From assembly GCF_011761185.1 (NCBI RefSeq), contig NZ_JAAOYM010000001.1, forward strand, positions 3,596,001 through 3,660,000: DNA of 64,000 bases, written 5' to 3'. The notes beneath the pieces are model-generated. The model searched no databases, was not told the DNA's origin, and saw nothing but the letters and a program-made list of their open reading frames with translations. The DNA is from Saccharomonospora amisosensis (GTDB lineage Bacteria; Actinomycetota; Actinomycetes; Mycobacteriales; Pseudonocardiaceae). Position numbers and translations under genes: made by a program. Below are positions 34,959-43,126 of the stretch, piece by piece. The first letter of the stretch is position 1. Each line of letters opens with the position of its first letter.

Positions 34959-36128
34959 ATGCCTGAAGGGTTTTCCGTCGATCCGCACTGGGTGTCGGGC
35001 TACGGCATCCTGCTCGACGAAGAGCACGGCAACATCGATGACATCCGGTGGTACGCGGAGTTGTACGCGTTTCCGCACTCGGCCGCCTACACCGGGCTCA
35101 TGCAGTCGTTAGCGACCCCGGTCGCCGCGTACGCCAACTCGCTCGTCGACCGGCTGACGACCCGGTCGTGGACCATCGAGAAGACCGCGACCGAGCTGCA
35201 ACGGGCAGCCTGGGCCTATCTCGACAAGGAAGAGGAGCACACCCAACAGCTGAGCGGGCAACTACAGGTCGACCGCGATTCGAACGCCGAGTCGTATCCG
35301 GCAAGCGGCCCTGACCTTCCCGAGATCGAGATCCCGGAGCAGGACTACTCGCTTGCCTTCGAGGAGCTGTCGTGGCTTGTCGCAGGGGTCGACTGGTTCC
35401 TCTCGGAACAGCTCGGCTGGTCGGTCTACCAGGACGTCATCACCGAACTGCTCGGCAACTGGAAGGCATTGGACGCCGAGGGCGATGCGCTGATCAATAT
35501 CGGCGACGCCACCGACGTCGTGGCCTCCTCGATCAAGGACGGCTGGTCCACGCTGGACGAGTACTGGGACGGCGGCGCCGCCCAGGCCTGCGGCAGCTAC
35601 GTCGGCGCACTCACGGAGGCACTCGGCATGGAGGGCCCGCTCAATCGCACGGTGGGCGACCTCTACAAGCTCATCGCCGCCGAGGTCGAGAACACGATGC
35701 TGGAAATCGCCAGAGCCCTCAAGCTCCCGACCAAGGACATCGCCATCGAACTCGACGCATACGGCCAGTGCCAGGTCGCCGAGGCCACCGAGGACGCGCT
35801 GCACCGAGCGAAAGAGCTGCTGACCGCCGCCAAGCACCTCTACGAGTACGCCCAGAACCTGATCAATGCCATCAATTTGGTGGTCGAACGGGCCACCGAG
35901 TTCCTGGAGAGTGTGCGGAGTGTGGAGGGGGTCTCAGCACTGGACGAGGACGCGGTCCGGAACCTGTCGCAGCTGTCGGGGCACCTTTCCAAGGAGCAGG
36001 CCGACCAGCTGGACGAGACAGTGGCGGACCTGACGGACCTGGTGGAGTTGGCCCAGACCGACAACTGGAGCGAGGCACCGGACGACGCCTTCTCCGTCGG
36101 CGACGACCCGGAGCGTGCCGGTGCGTGA
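34959..36128 (+). CDS. WXG100-like helical protein, function unknown
   Basis: A 389-residue, almost entirely alpha-helical, acidic protein without signal peptide. The middle contains STLDEYWDGGAAQACGSYVGAL, a WxG-type turn between two helices as in WXG100/ESX-secreted proteins, and the C-terminal third is coiled-coil-like (LLTAAKHLYEYAQNLINAINLVVERATEFLESV). Such long WXG-containing proteins in Pseudonocardiaceae are probably type VII substrates, which is inference here. The ATG (34959) follows GGAAGGGGG at 10-nt spacing; a long frame upstream is a shadow. It overlaps the next gene by 8 bp. Confidence 0.68.
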   Translation: MPEGFSVDPHWVSGYGILLDEEHGNIDDIRWYAELYAFPHSAAYTGLMQSLATPVAAYANSLVDRLTTRSWTIEKTATELQRAAWAYLDKEEEHTQQLSGQLQVDRDSNAESYPASGPDLPEIEIPEQDYSLAFEELSWLVAGVDWFLSEQLGWSVYQDVITELLGNWKALDAEGDALINIGDATDVVASSIKDGWSTLDEYWDGGAAQACGSYVGALTEALGMEGPLNRTVGDLYKLIAAEVENTMLEIARALKLPTKDIAIELDAYGQCQVAEATEDALHRAKELLTAAKHLYEYAQNLINAINLVVERATEFLESVRSVEGVSALDEDAVRNLSQLSGHLSKEQADQLDETVADLTDLVELAQTDNWSEAPDDAFSVGDDPERAGA

Positions 36129-36585
36129 CAGCGACGACGTGCCCGCGCACGTGCGAGACGCCGTGCGGCGGGTGACCGACGAGATGGACGAACTGCGTAC
36201 CAGGCGGATTCGCTTCCGCGACACTGCCGCGGAACACGCGGCGAAGCGGGATCGCCCGGAGCCGCCAGAGCCCGCCGAGGCGTTGCGCGAGGCCGCGTTG
36301 CGCCGGGACGCGCCCGTCGAACTGGTGCGGCTCGCCAGGGCGGTGCGCGAAGGACGCACGAGCTGGCAGGCGATCGTCTCCGGCGACGCGGGCAGCCTTC
36401 CGGAGTTCATCGCCCTGCGCACCAGGGCTCGCAACGGCATCAACCGCATTCTCGCCGAGGGTCTCCTGCACCGGGGCGACCTGCCGGAGCGAAGCCAGTC
36501 AGCTGACCCACCCGGTCACGAGCATGGTTGCGCGGGCGACGACGAGGGCGACCTCTTCACCTCCGTCTACGACCGGCGACCGTGA
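36121..36585 (+). CDS. Small charged helical protein, function unknown
   Basis: A 154-residue protein rich in Arg, Glu and Asp, starting VRDSDDVPAHVRDAVRRVTDEMDELR. The first 60 residues look like an amphipathic or coiled-coil segment; the region around ALRRDAPVELVRLARAVREGRTSWQAIVSG is better ordered. No family is recognised. The GTG at 36121 is preferred because GGAG lies 7 nt upstream. It is coupled to the WXG-like gene and may be its chaperone or partner. The 3' end overlaps the convergent nucleotidyltransferase gene by 19 bp. Confidence 0.6.
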   Translation: MRDSDDVPAHVRDAVRRVTDEMDELRTRRIRFRDTAAEHAAKRDRPEPPEPAEALREAALRRDAPVELVRLARAVREGRTSWQAIVSGDAGSLPEFIALRTRARNGINRILAEGLLHRGDLPERSQSADPPGHEHGCAGDDEGDLFTSVYDRRP

Positions 36586-37190
36586 TTCGGACGGGGCCGC
36601 GGCGGATCGGGAAGGTCGGCCGGGGTGTCGACATCCGTGCCCGCACCGATGTCGCCGCACTCGACGAGGCGGACGTCGTCGCGCCCGGCCAGCCAGCGGC
36701 GCGCGCCCCGGTCGCCTTCCGCGGTCGCGGCGACCGCCGACCACCAGCGACGGCCCAACAGCACCGGATGCCCCGGCACGCCGCCGTAGGCGGCGCGTGC
36801 GACGACATCGGGCGCGGCGCACGCACCCAGTCGTGCGATCACATCAGCGCCCACTCCGGGCAGGTCAACCAGATGGATCAGTGCCGCGTCCGGTGCGGGC
36901 GCGAGCCCGGCCAATGCGTCGAGCCCGGCTCGCAGCGAGGCGCCCATGCCCTCCTCCCATCCCACCGCCTCGACCACCAGCGCGCCGTCAGGAACGAGGG
37001 GCCGCGCCTGCTCCGCGCGGGCACCGAGCACCACCACGACCGGGTCACAACCGCCATCGGCCAGGATGCGGGCGGCACGGGAAACCAGCGGTTCACCGCC
37101 GAACCGCACCAGTGCCTTGGGCCTGCCGAACCGCCTGCCCTCGCCCGCCGCCAGCAGCAGCCCCGCCGTCGATGTGGACACCAAGTTCAC
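36567..37190 (-). CDS. MobA/MocA-like nucleotidyltransferase
   Basis: A 207-residue NTP-transferase. The N-terminal signature LLLAAGEGRRFGRPKALVRFGGEPLV (residues 10-35), HLVDLPGV around 107 and GHPVLLGRRWW around 140 match molybdenum cofactor cytidylyl/guanylyltransferases. MocA-type enzymes make the MCD cofactor used by xanthine/CO dehydrogenase-family enzymes, so it may supply the two hydroxylases of this window although it sits apart from them. The GTG start overlaps the stop of the IclR gene (GTGA). Confidence 0.82.
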   Translation of the reverse strand: MNLVSTSTAGLLLAAGEGRRFGRPKALVRFGGEPLVSRAARILADGGCDPVVVVLGARAEQARPLVPDGALVVEAVGWEEGMGASLRAGLDALAGLAPAPDAALIHLVDLPGVGADVIARLGACAAPDVVARAAYGGVPGHPVLLGRRWWSAVAATAEGDRGARRWLAGRDDVRLVECGDIGAGTDVDTPADLPDPPRPRPNHGRRS

Positions 37191-37993
37191 GACACCCTGG
37201 TCGAAGGGGCGACGGCGAGGTCTGCCTCGATGTGCTTGGCCGCGGTCAGCAGCGGAGGCAGCAACCGCGCCAGCACCGACTCGGCCGAGGTGCGACTGGC
37301 GTGCGTGGAGAGGTTGATCGCGGCCACCACCTTGCCTTCGCGGTCGCGGATCGGGGCGGCCACAGAGCGCAGCCCCTCCTCCAGTTCCTGGTCGACCAGT
37401 GCCCAGCCCTGCTCGCGTACCGCGTCCAGTTCCCGTCGCAGCGCCGACGGCGAGGTGATGGTGCGTGGCGTGAGTTGCTCGAACCGGGCCGCCCGCAGAT
37501 AGCGCTCCAGTTCCTGCTCGTCGAGCCCGGCAAGCAGCACGTGCCCCATCGATGTCGCGTGCGCGGGGAAGCGGGTGCCCACGTTGATGCTCAGCGCCAT
37601 GATCCGCGACACCGCGACCCTGGCCACGTAGACGATGTCGGTGTCCTCCAGCACCGAAACCGAACTCGACTCTTGCACCTGCGCCGAGAGCCGCTCCAAG
37701 TGCGGCTGCGCCACCTCGGGCAACGAAAGGCTCGACAGGAACGCGTAGCCCAGTTCCAGCACCCGAGCGGTCAGCGAGAAGTACTTGCCGTCAGTGCGGA
37801 CGTAGCCCAGATCGGCAAGCGTCAGCAGGAAGCGGCGCGCGGCGGCGCGCGTCAGACCGGTGGCCTTGGCGACGTCGCTCAGCGTCAGCTCCGGCGCGCC
37901 CGCGTTGAACGCCTTGATCACGGCGAGCCCGCGCTCCAGCGACTGCACGTGGTGCGTGCCACGGCCACTGTGCCGCACGCTGCCTTCGTCCAT
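37187..37993 (-). CDS. pcaR: IclR family regulator of the protocatechuate operon (PcaR/PcaU-like)
   Basis: A 268-residue IclR-type protein. The winged helix is HHVQSLERGLAVIKAFNAGAPELTLSDVAKATGLTRAAARRFLLTLADLGYV and the effector domain contains TRFPAHATSMGHVLLAGL, SVAAPIRDREGKVVAAINLS and TAAKHIEADL. The TRAAARRFLLTL recognition helix is typical of the PcaR/PobR/CatR subgroup. The ATG at 37991-37993 is preferred over a TTG further upstream. It follows pcaC by 29 bp in the same direction and probably responds to protocatechuate or beta-ketoadipate. Confidence 0.85.
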   Translation of the reverse strand: MDEGSVRHSGRGTHHVQSLERGLAVIKAFNAGAPELTLSDVAKATGLTRAAARRFLLTLADLGYVRTDGKYFSLTARVLELGYAFLSSLSLPEVAQPHLERLSAQVQESSSVSVLEDTDIVYVARVAVSRIMALSINVGTRFPAHATSMGHVLLAGLDEQELERYLRAARFEQLTPRTITSPSALRRELDAVREQGWALVDQELEEGLRSVAAPIRDREGKVVAAINLSTHASRTSAESVLARLLPPLLTAAKHIEADLAVAPSTRVS

Positions 37994-38022
37994 ACCCGCC
38001 AACCTATCCGCACCGGGTGCGG

Positions 38023-38409
38023 TCAGCTCTCACCCATCTCCGAAAGCGTGCGCTGCGCGATGGCGAAGGCCTCGTTGGCCGCGGGCACGCCCGCGTAGAC
38101 GGCCGTGTGCAGCAGCACCTCCGAGATCTCGGCAGGGGTGAGGCCGTTTCCGATGGCCGCTCGCACGTGCATGGCGATCTCCCCGTGGCTGCGCAGCGCC
38201 GTGAGCACGGCCAGCGTGAGGCAGCTGCGGGTCTTGCGGTCAAGGCCGTCGCGGGTCCACACCGAGCCCCACGCCGCGCGGGTGATGTAGTCCTGGAACG
38301 GCTTGGTGAACTCGGTGGTGCCCGCGACGGCTTTGTCGACGTGGGCATCGCCCAGCACCTCGCGGCGGACGGTCATGCCCGCCTCGAACAACTCGTCGGA
38401 CTCGCTCAC
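38023..38409 (-). CDS. pcaC: 4-carboxymuconolactone decarboxylase
   Basis: A 128-residue member of the AhpD-like CMD family, converting 4-carboxymuconolactone to beta-ketoadipate enol-lactone. GMTVRREVLGDAHVDKA, FTKPFQDYITRAAWGSVWTRDGLDRKTRS and GEIAMHVRAAIGNGLTPAEISEVLLH are characteristic. Here it is a separate gene, not fused to pcaD as in the PcaL proteins of many actinobacteria. GTG start, overlapping the pcaD stop by 4 bp. Confidence 0.93.
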   Translation of the reverse strand: MSESDELFEAGMTVRREVLGDAHVDKAVAGTTEFTKPFQDYITRAAWGSVWTRDGLDRKTRSCLTLAVLTALRSHGEIAMHVRAAIGNGLTPAEISEVLLHTAVYAGVPAANEAFAIAQRTLSEMGES

Positions 38410-39176
38410 CGGTTCCCCTTCAGGTGGTCGAGGATGAGCGAGGTGAACCGCTGCGGCTGCTCGACGTTGCCGAGGTGGGCCGCGTGCGCCACCACCTCGA
38501 ACCGGGCGCCGGGGATCGCCTCGGCGATCGGCCTGCCGTGCTCCTCCGGCGGCGTGGCCGGGTCGTCGGCACCCGCGATCACCAGGGTCGGTGCGGTGAT
38601 CTTGGGCAGGTCGTCAAGCAGGTCCATGGACCCGATGGCAGCGCAGCACGCCGCGTAACCCTCGGCGGATGTCGCAGCGGTCATGTGGTGATACTCGCGA
38701 GCGAGCCGCGGATTGTCCGCCAGCCACCGCGCGGTGAACCAGCGCTGGATGCTGCCGTCCGCGATGGCCGACATGCCATGGGCGCGTGCCTGCTCAGCAC
38801 GCTCGGCCCACATCTGCGGCGTTCCCAACCGGGCGGACGTGCAGCACAGCACGAGCCTGCCGATACGGTCGGGGTGGTTGACCGCCAGCCACATGCCAGT
38901 CATCCCGCCCAACGAAAGACCGACGAACGCTGCTCGCTCGACACCGAGCCCGTCCAGCAGCTCCACCACGTCGCCGCCGAGATCGGCGAGCGAACACGGC
39001 CGGTCCGGCGCCGGGGTTCTGCCGTGTCCCCGCTGGTCGTAGCGCACGACGCGGTAACCGGCGTGTGTCAGCGCGGGAACCTGCGGCTCCCACATGCTCA
39101 GGTTGCTGCCGATCGAGCCGGACAGCACGACGACCTCGCCGTCCTGCGGGCCCTCGACAACGTGGTTGACCCTCAC
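38406..39176 (-). CDS. pcaD: 3-oxoadipate enol-lactonase
   Basis: A 256-residue alpha/beta-hydrolase that opens beta-ketoadipate enol-lactone. The nucleophile elbow is GLSLGGMTGM (Ser near residue 92), the oxyanion region GSIGSNLSMWEPQV, and the catalytic His is in HAAHLGNVEQP near residue 234. It starts with GTG inside the pcaB stop (GTGA) behind an AAAGGAGGAGGT ribosome binding site. A longer in-frame extension overlapping pcaB is a shadow. Confidence 0.93.
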   Translation of the reverse strand: MRVNHVVEGPQDGEVVVLSGSIGSNLSMWEPQVPALTHAGYRVVRYDQRGHGRTPAPDRPCSLADLGGDVVELLDGLGVERAAFVGLSLGGMTGMWLAVNHPDRIGRLVLCCTSARLGTPQMWAERAEQARAHGMSAIADGSIQRWFTARWLADNPRLAREYHHMTAATSAEGYAACCAAIGSMDLLDDLPKITAPTLVIAGADDPATPPEEHGRPIAEAIPGARFEVVAHAAHLGNVEQPQRFTSLILDHLKGNR

Positions 39177-40510
39177 ACCTCCTCCTTTCGGGCGCGGTGC
39201 GCGGCCAGCGACCGCTCCACGAAGACCACCGCACTGCCCAGGTACCCGGACGGGTCCAGCAACTCGTCGATGCGCGCCCGCGACAGCTGTGCCGCCACCA
39301 GCGGGTCCGCCGCCAGCAGTTCGGCGACCGTTCCCTCGCCGTCCAACGCCCGGCGGCAGCACCCGGTGACGGCATCGTGTGCCGCCAGCCTGCCCACACT
39401 CGGGGCCAGCTCGGTGGTGACGCGCTCGGCCAGCAGGACACCGCCACCGCGGTCGAGGTTTTCCCGCATCCGGTCCGCGTCCACCCGCAACCGCTCCAGG
39501 CTGGTTCGCAGCCAGTACACCGCCGAACCGCACACCCGCCAAAGCTGCGTCAGCGGCTGCCACTCCGCGTGCCACGCACCCGCCGCGCGCTGGTGCTCCT
39601 GCTCCATCGTGGCGAGCAGGTCGGCCACCAGCCCCGGCGCCTGCTTGGCGCACGCCAACGCCGACACCGCGGCCACCGGATTGCGTTTGTGCGGCATGGT
39701 GGACGAGCCACCGCTGCCCTCGGGACCCTGCTCGTGCACCTCCCCGACGTCGGTCTGCGCGAGCAGCACCACGGAGCGGGCAACCGCCGACACCGCGCCC
39801 GCCACCTCGCCGAGCGCGCAGGCCAACTCGGCGACCGGCGTCCGGTCCGTGTGCCACGGCAGCACCGGCTCCGAAAGGCCGAGCCTGCGGGCCAGCGCTG
39901 CGAGCACTTCCGGCCCGGCGGTGCCCAACGACGCCAGCGTGCCAACCGCACCGCCGAGTTGTGCGGGCAACCGCACCGCCCGCAACCGCCCGCCCGAGGC
40001 GTCAAGCGCGGAAAGCCACCCCGCCGCCGTGAAGCCGAACGTCACCGGCAGCGCGTGCTGCGAGAGCGTCCGTCCCACCTGGACGGTCTCGGCGTGCTCC
40101 GCCGCCAGCCGCGCGGCGGCGGCCGCGGCGGCGTCAAGCTCGCCGAGCAGCGACTCCAGCGCACGGGCCGACACCAGCATCGCCGAGGTGTCGAGCACGT
40201 CCTGGCTGGTGGCACCGGCGTGAACGTGCCGCGCGGCCGCACCGCCGACCCGCTCAGTGAGCGCGCGCACCAACGGCCCGGCTGGGTTCCCGATGCCGGT
40301 CGCGGCGTTGCCCAGTTCCGCGATGTCGAAGGAAGCGTCCTGGCACACCTCACCGATGCGCCGCGCGTGGGCCGGGTCCAGCAGCCCCACGTCAGCCTGA
40401 GCGCCCGCCAACGCGGCCTCGAAATCGAGCATGCCGTGCAACCATGCCGCGTCGTCCACCTGCCCGGAAACCGGGCCCGCCGCGAGCACCGGGTCGAACA
40501 GCTCAGACAT
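39173..40510 (-). CDS. pcaB: 3-carboxy-cis,cis-muconate cycloisomerase
   Basis: A 445-residue protein of the fumarase/aspartase superfamily that lactonises 3-carboxymuconate. The signature GSSTMPHKRNPVAAV (around residue 275) and the upstream HAGATSQDVLDT (around 95) are present. It begins MSELFDPVLAAGPVSGQVDD at 40510; the stretch upstream in the same frame belongs to the pcaG shadow. The 8-bp overlap with pcaG (ATGTCTGA) implies coupled translation. Confidence 0.93.
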   Translation of the reverse strand: MSELFDPVLAAGPVSGQVDDAAWLHGMLDFEAALAGAQADVGLLDPAHARRIGEVCQDASFDIAELGNAATGIGNPAGPLVRALTERVGGAAARHVHAGATSQDVLDTSAMLVSARALESLLGELDAAAAAAARLAAEHAETVQVGRTLSQHALPVTFGFTAAGWLSALDASGGRLRAVRLPAQLGGAVGTLASLGTAGPEVLAALARRLGLSEPVLPWHTDRTPVAELACALGEVAGAVSAVARSVVLLAQTDVGEVHEQGPEGSGGSSTMPHKRNPVAAVSALACAKQAPGLVADLLATMEQEHQRAAGAWHAEWQPLTQLWRVCGSAVYWLRTSLERLRVDADRMRENLDRGGGVLLAERVTTELAPSVGRLAAHDAVTGCCRRALDGEGTVAELLAADPLVAAQLSRARIDELLDPSGYLGSAVVFVERSLAAHRARKEEV

Positions 40511-41060
40511 CGAAGAACACTGTCTCGCCCTCACCTTGAAGCCGCACGTCGAAACGGTAACCGTCAGTGGTCTTTTGTGCGAGCAGGGTGTGCCTGCGTT
40601 CCTCCGGCACCGAGGCCAACACCGGGTCGGATGCGTTGGCCTCGGCGTTGTCCGGGAAGTAGATGCGGGTGACAACGCGGTGCAGCAGACCACGCGCGAA
40701 CACCGAGACGTCGATGTGCGGAGCCTGCCCCGGCAACGCGCCAGGCAGCTGCGTGAGAATGCCGTACTCGCCGTCGTCGGTGGTGGGGCAGCGCCCGAAC
40801 CCCCGAAAGCCCGGCTGGGCACCCCTCGGGTCGTCGGGGTGGTCGAAGCGGCCGTGCGGGTCCGCCTGCCATGTCTCGATCAACGCGTCCGGAATCGGGG
40901 CACCGGCACCGTCGGTGATGACCCCGCGAATCCACACCGCGCCCGGCGTGCCCTTTGCGACAACCGTGGGGCCGTCCTCCCAGGGCAGACCGATCGCGAG
41001 GTAGGGGCCGACGGTCTGGGAAGGCGTGCTCCCGAGCTTCGGGGTTGCAGCGTGGCTCAC
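40503..41060 (-). CDS. pcaG: Protocatechuate 3,4-dioxygenase alpha subunit
   Basis: A 185-residue intradiol dioxygenase alpha chain: PSQTVGPYLAIGLPW, VITDGAGAPIPDALIETWQADPHGRF, and PGQAPHIDVSVFARGLLHRVVTRIYF. It pairs with PcaH, which holds the catalytic iron. The GTG start (41060) has GAGGAGG upstream. In a typical operon this start would overlap the pcaH stop; here a 128-bp duplication/insertion with 27-bp repeats intervenes, so translational coupling has been lost or changed. Confidence 0.93.
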   Translation of the reverse strand: MSHAATPKLGSTPSQTVGPYLAIGLPWEDGPTVVAKGTPGAVWIRGVITDGAGAPIPDALIETWQADPHGRFDHPDDPRGAQPGFRGFGRCPTTDDGEYGILTQLPGALPGQAPHIDVSVFARGLLHRVVTRIYFPDNAEANASDPVLASVPEERRHTLLAQKTTDGYRFDVRLQGEGETVFFDV

Positions 41061-41199
41061 TCGTCCTCCTCTGTCTTTTGCGGGACACCCGCACCCGGCA
41101 GGTTCTGCGGGACACCCGCACCCGGCAGGTTTCGCGGGACACCCGCACCCGGTCGGACTTCATGAGCCCAAACAAGAGCGTGGCTCACTCGTCCTCCTC
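41049..41199. repeat. Duplicated pcaH-pcaG junction with three 27-bp tandem repeats
   Basis: A 23-bp sequence occurs at 41049-41071 and again at 41177-41199. The second copy is the natural pcaH 3' end, the first the pcaG ribosome binding site and start. Between them lie three tandem units of period 27 bp (41080-41106, 41107-41133, 41134-41152 partial), each holding GCGGG-ACA-CCCGC, a perfect 5-bp hairpin. Deleting 128 bp restores a GTGA stop/start overlap, so the spacer looks like an insertion. Confidence 0.85.
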
Positions 41200-41922
41200 G
41201 TTCTCGAACGGTGTCGCCTCACGGCCGCGCACCACGATGTCGAACTCGAACGCCAGCGCCCACTCGGGCATGGAGCGGCTGTGGTCGTAGCGCGAGATCA
41301 TGCGCTGCCGCGCCTTCTCGTCCGGCACCGAGTTGAAGATCGGGTCCTGGAAGAACAGCGGGTCGCCGGGGAAGTACATCTGCGTCACGAGGCGTTGCGT
41401 GAACGCGGTGCCGAACACCGAGAAGTGGATGTGCGCGGGCCTCCAGGCGTTGTCGTGGTTCTTCCACGGGTAGGCGCCAGGCTTGATCGTGACGAACTCG
41501 TAGCGACCATCGCTGTCGGTGATGGTCCGGCCGACACCGGTGAAGTTGGGGTCGATCGGGCTCGGCCAGTTGTCCCACACGTGCCGGTACCGGCCACCCG
41601 CGTTGGCCTGCCAGACCTCGATGAGCGAGTCCGGGATCGGCCTGCCGTCACCGTCCAGCAACCTGCCGTGCACGATGATGCGCTGGCCCTGTGGCTCACC
41701 CGCGTGCTGGCGGGTCAGGTCGTGGTCCAACTCTCCCAACCTGCCGGGACCGAGCAGAGGGCCGGTGACCTCGGTCAGCTTGTGCGGCAGCAGCACCAGC
41801 GGCTGCTTGGGGTGCCGCAGCCCGGTCGACCTGTAATCGGGCGAGTCCAGCGGCGGGTGGGTGCCTTCGGGGTCCCGCCGGTATTTCGGCAGGATGAGCC
41901 CTGACTCTGTTGACGCGGTCAA
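41185..41922 (-). CDS. pcaH: Protocatechuate 3,4-dioxygenase beta subunit
   Basis: A 245-residue iron-bearing subunit. GRLLDGDGRPIPDSLIEVWQANAGGRYRH, FTGVGRTITDSDGRYEFVTIKPGAYPW and WRPAHIHFSVFGTAFTQRLVTQMYFPGD include the Tyr, Tyr, His, His ligand positions of intradiol dioxygenases. The start is the rare TTG at 41920-41922: an AAGGAGGT ribosome binding site sits 6 nt upstream and the protein begins LTASTESGLILPKY. An in-frame extension upstream into pcaF is a shadow. Confidence 0.92.
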   Translation of the reverse strand: MTASTESGLILPKYRRDPEGTHPPLDSPDYRSTGLRHPKQPLVLLPHKLTEVTGPLLGPGRLGELDHDLTRQHAGEPQGQRIIVHGRLLDGDGRPIPDSLIEVWQANAGGRYRHVWDNWPSPIDPNFTGVGRTITDSDGRYEFVTIKPGAYPWKNHDNAWRPAHIHFSVFGTAFTQRLVTQMYFPGDPLFFQDPIFNSVPDEKARQRMISRYDHSRSMPEWALAFEFDIVVRGREATPFENEEDE

Positions 41923-41938
41923 AATCGAACCTCCTTGT

Positions 41939-43126
41939 TCACGCCTCCAGCACGACGGCCAGACCTTGGCCGACGCCGATGCAGATGGCGGCGAGACCCC
42001 AGCCACCGCCCCGGCGCCGCAACTCGTAAGCCAGCGCGCCGAGGATGCGTCCGCCGGACGCGCCGAGCGGATGCCCGATGGCGATCGCGCCACCGTTGAC
42101 GTTGACGATCTCGGGATCGACCCCCGGCCAGTCGGCGAGCACCGCCAGCGACTGCGCGGCGAAGGCCTCGTTCAACTCCACCACCGACAGGTCATCGAAA
42201 GTGATGCCCGCGCGTTCGAGCGCGATCTCGGCGGCACGGACCGGTCCGATCCCGAACACGTCGGGGTCAACGCCCGCCGCACCCCTGCCGGCGATGCGCG
42301 CCATCGGGGTGAGTCCCAACCGCCGCGCCCCCGCCTGATCACCGAGCAGCACCGCGGAGGCACCGTCGTTGAGCGGCGAGGAGTTGCCCGCCGTCACCGT
42401 GCCACCCTCGCGGAAGGCCGGCTTGAGCTTGGCCAGCTTCTCCAGCGAGGAGTCGGCCCTGATGCCCTCGTCGCGCCGCAGGTCGGTGCCGGGAACGGGC
42501 AGCACGTGGTCGTCGTAGAAGCCGCTGTCCCATGCCTTGGCCGCGCGCAGGTGACTGCGCAAGGCGAACTCGTCCTGCTCCTCGCGCCCGATGCCGTAGC
42601 GCTGCGCGAGCAGTTCGGTGCTCTCGCCAAGCGAAACCGTCCACTGCCCTGGCATCCTCGGGTTCACCATGCGCCAACCGAGCGTGGTGGAGTACATGGT
42701 CTCGTGGCCGTTGGGAAACGCCTTGCCTGGCTTGGGCAGCACCCACGGGGCGCGGCTCATCGACTCGACGCCGCCCGCCACCACCACGGATGCGTCGCCC
42801 ACGGCGATCTGCCTGCTCGCCTGCATCGCGGCGTCGAGACCGGACCCGCACAGCCGGTTCACGGTACTGCCGGGAACCACGGTCGGCCAGCCTGCCAGCA
42901 GCGTGGCCATGCGGGCGACGTTGCGGTTGTCCTCCCCCGCACCGTTGGCGTCGCCGAGGATCACCTCGTCCACGACGGCGGGGTCCAGCTCCGCCCGCTT
43001 CGCCAGCTCGGTGAGCACGTGCGCGGCGAGATCGTCAGGCCGGACGCCGGATAGCGCGCCGCCGTAGCGGCCGAACGGCGTGCGCACGGCATCGAGCACG
43101 TAGACGTCGTTCGCCTTGACGTTCAC
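41939..43126 (-). CDS. pcaF: 3-oxoadipyl-CoA thiolase
   Basis: A 395-residue thiolase cleaving beta-ketoadipyl-CoA to succinyl-CoA and acetyl-CoA. The acylated Cys is in STVNRLCGSGLDA (about residue 90). The C-terminal motifs NVNGGAIAIGHPLGASGGR (catalytic His) and AAICIGVGQGLAVV (catalytic Cys) are intact. It begins VNVKANDVYVLDAVRTPFGRYGG at a GTG (43124-43126) overlapping the preceding stop, with GGAGG upstream. Confidence 0.93.
   Translation of the reverse strand: MNVKANDVYVLDAVRTPFGRYGGALSGVRPDDLAAHVLTELAKRAELDPAVVDEVILGDANGAGEDNRNVARMATLLAGWPTVVPGSTVNRLCGSGLDAAMQASRQIAVGDASVVVAGGVESMSRAPWVLPKPGKAFPNGHETMYSTTLGWRMVNPRMPGQWTVSLGESTELLAQRYGIGREEQDEFALRSHLRAAKAWDSGFYDDHVLPVPGTDLRRDEGIRADSSLEKLAKLKPAFREGGTVTAGNSSPLNDGASAVLLGDQAGARRLGLTPMARIAGRGAAGVDPDVFGIGPVRAAEIALERAGITFDDLSVVELNEAFAAQSLAVLADWPGVDPEIVNVNGGAIAIGHPLGASGGRILGALAYELRRRGGGWGLAAICIGVGQGLAVVLEA

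Noticed and set aside
41080-41152. CRISPR-like array
   Set aside because: The units are tandem with a 27-bp period and no variable spacers; no cas genes are near.
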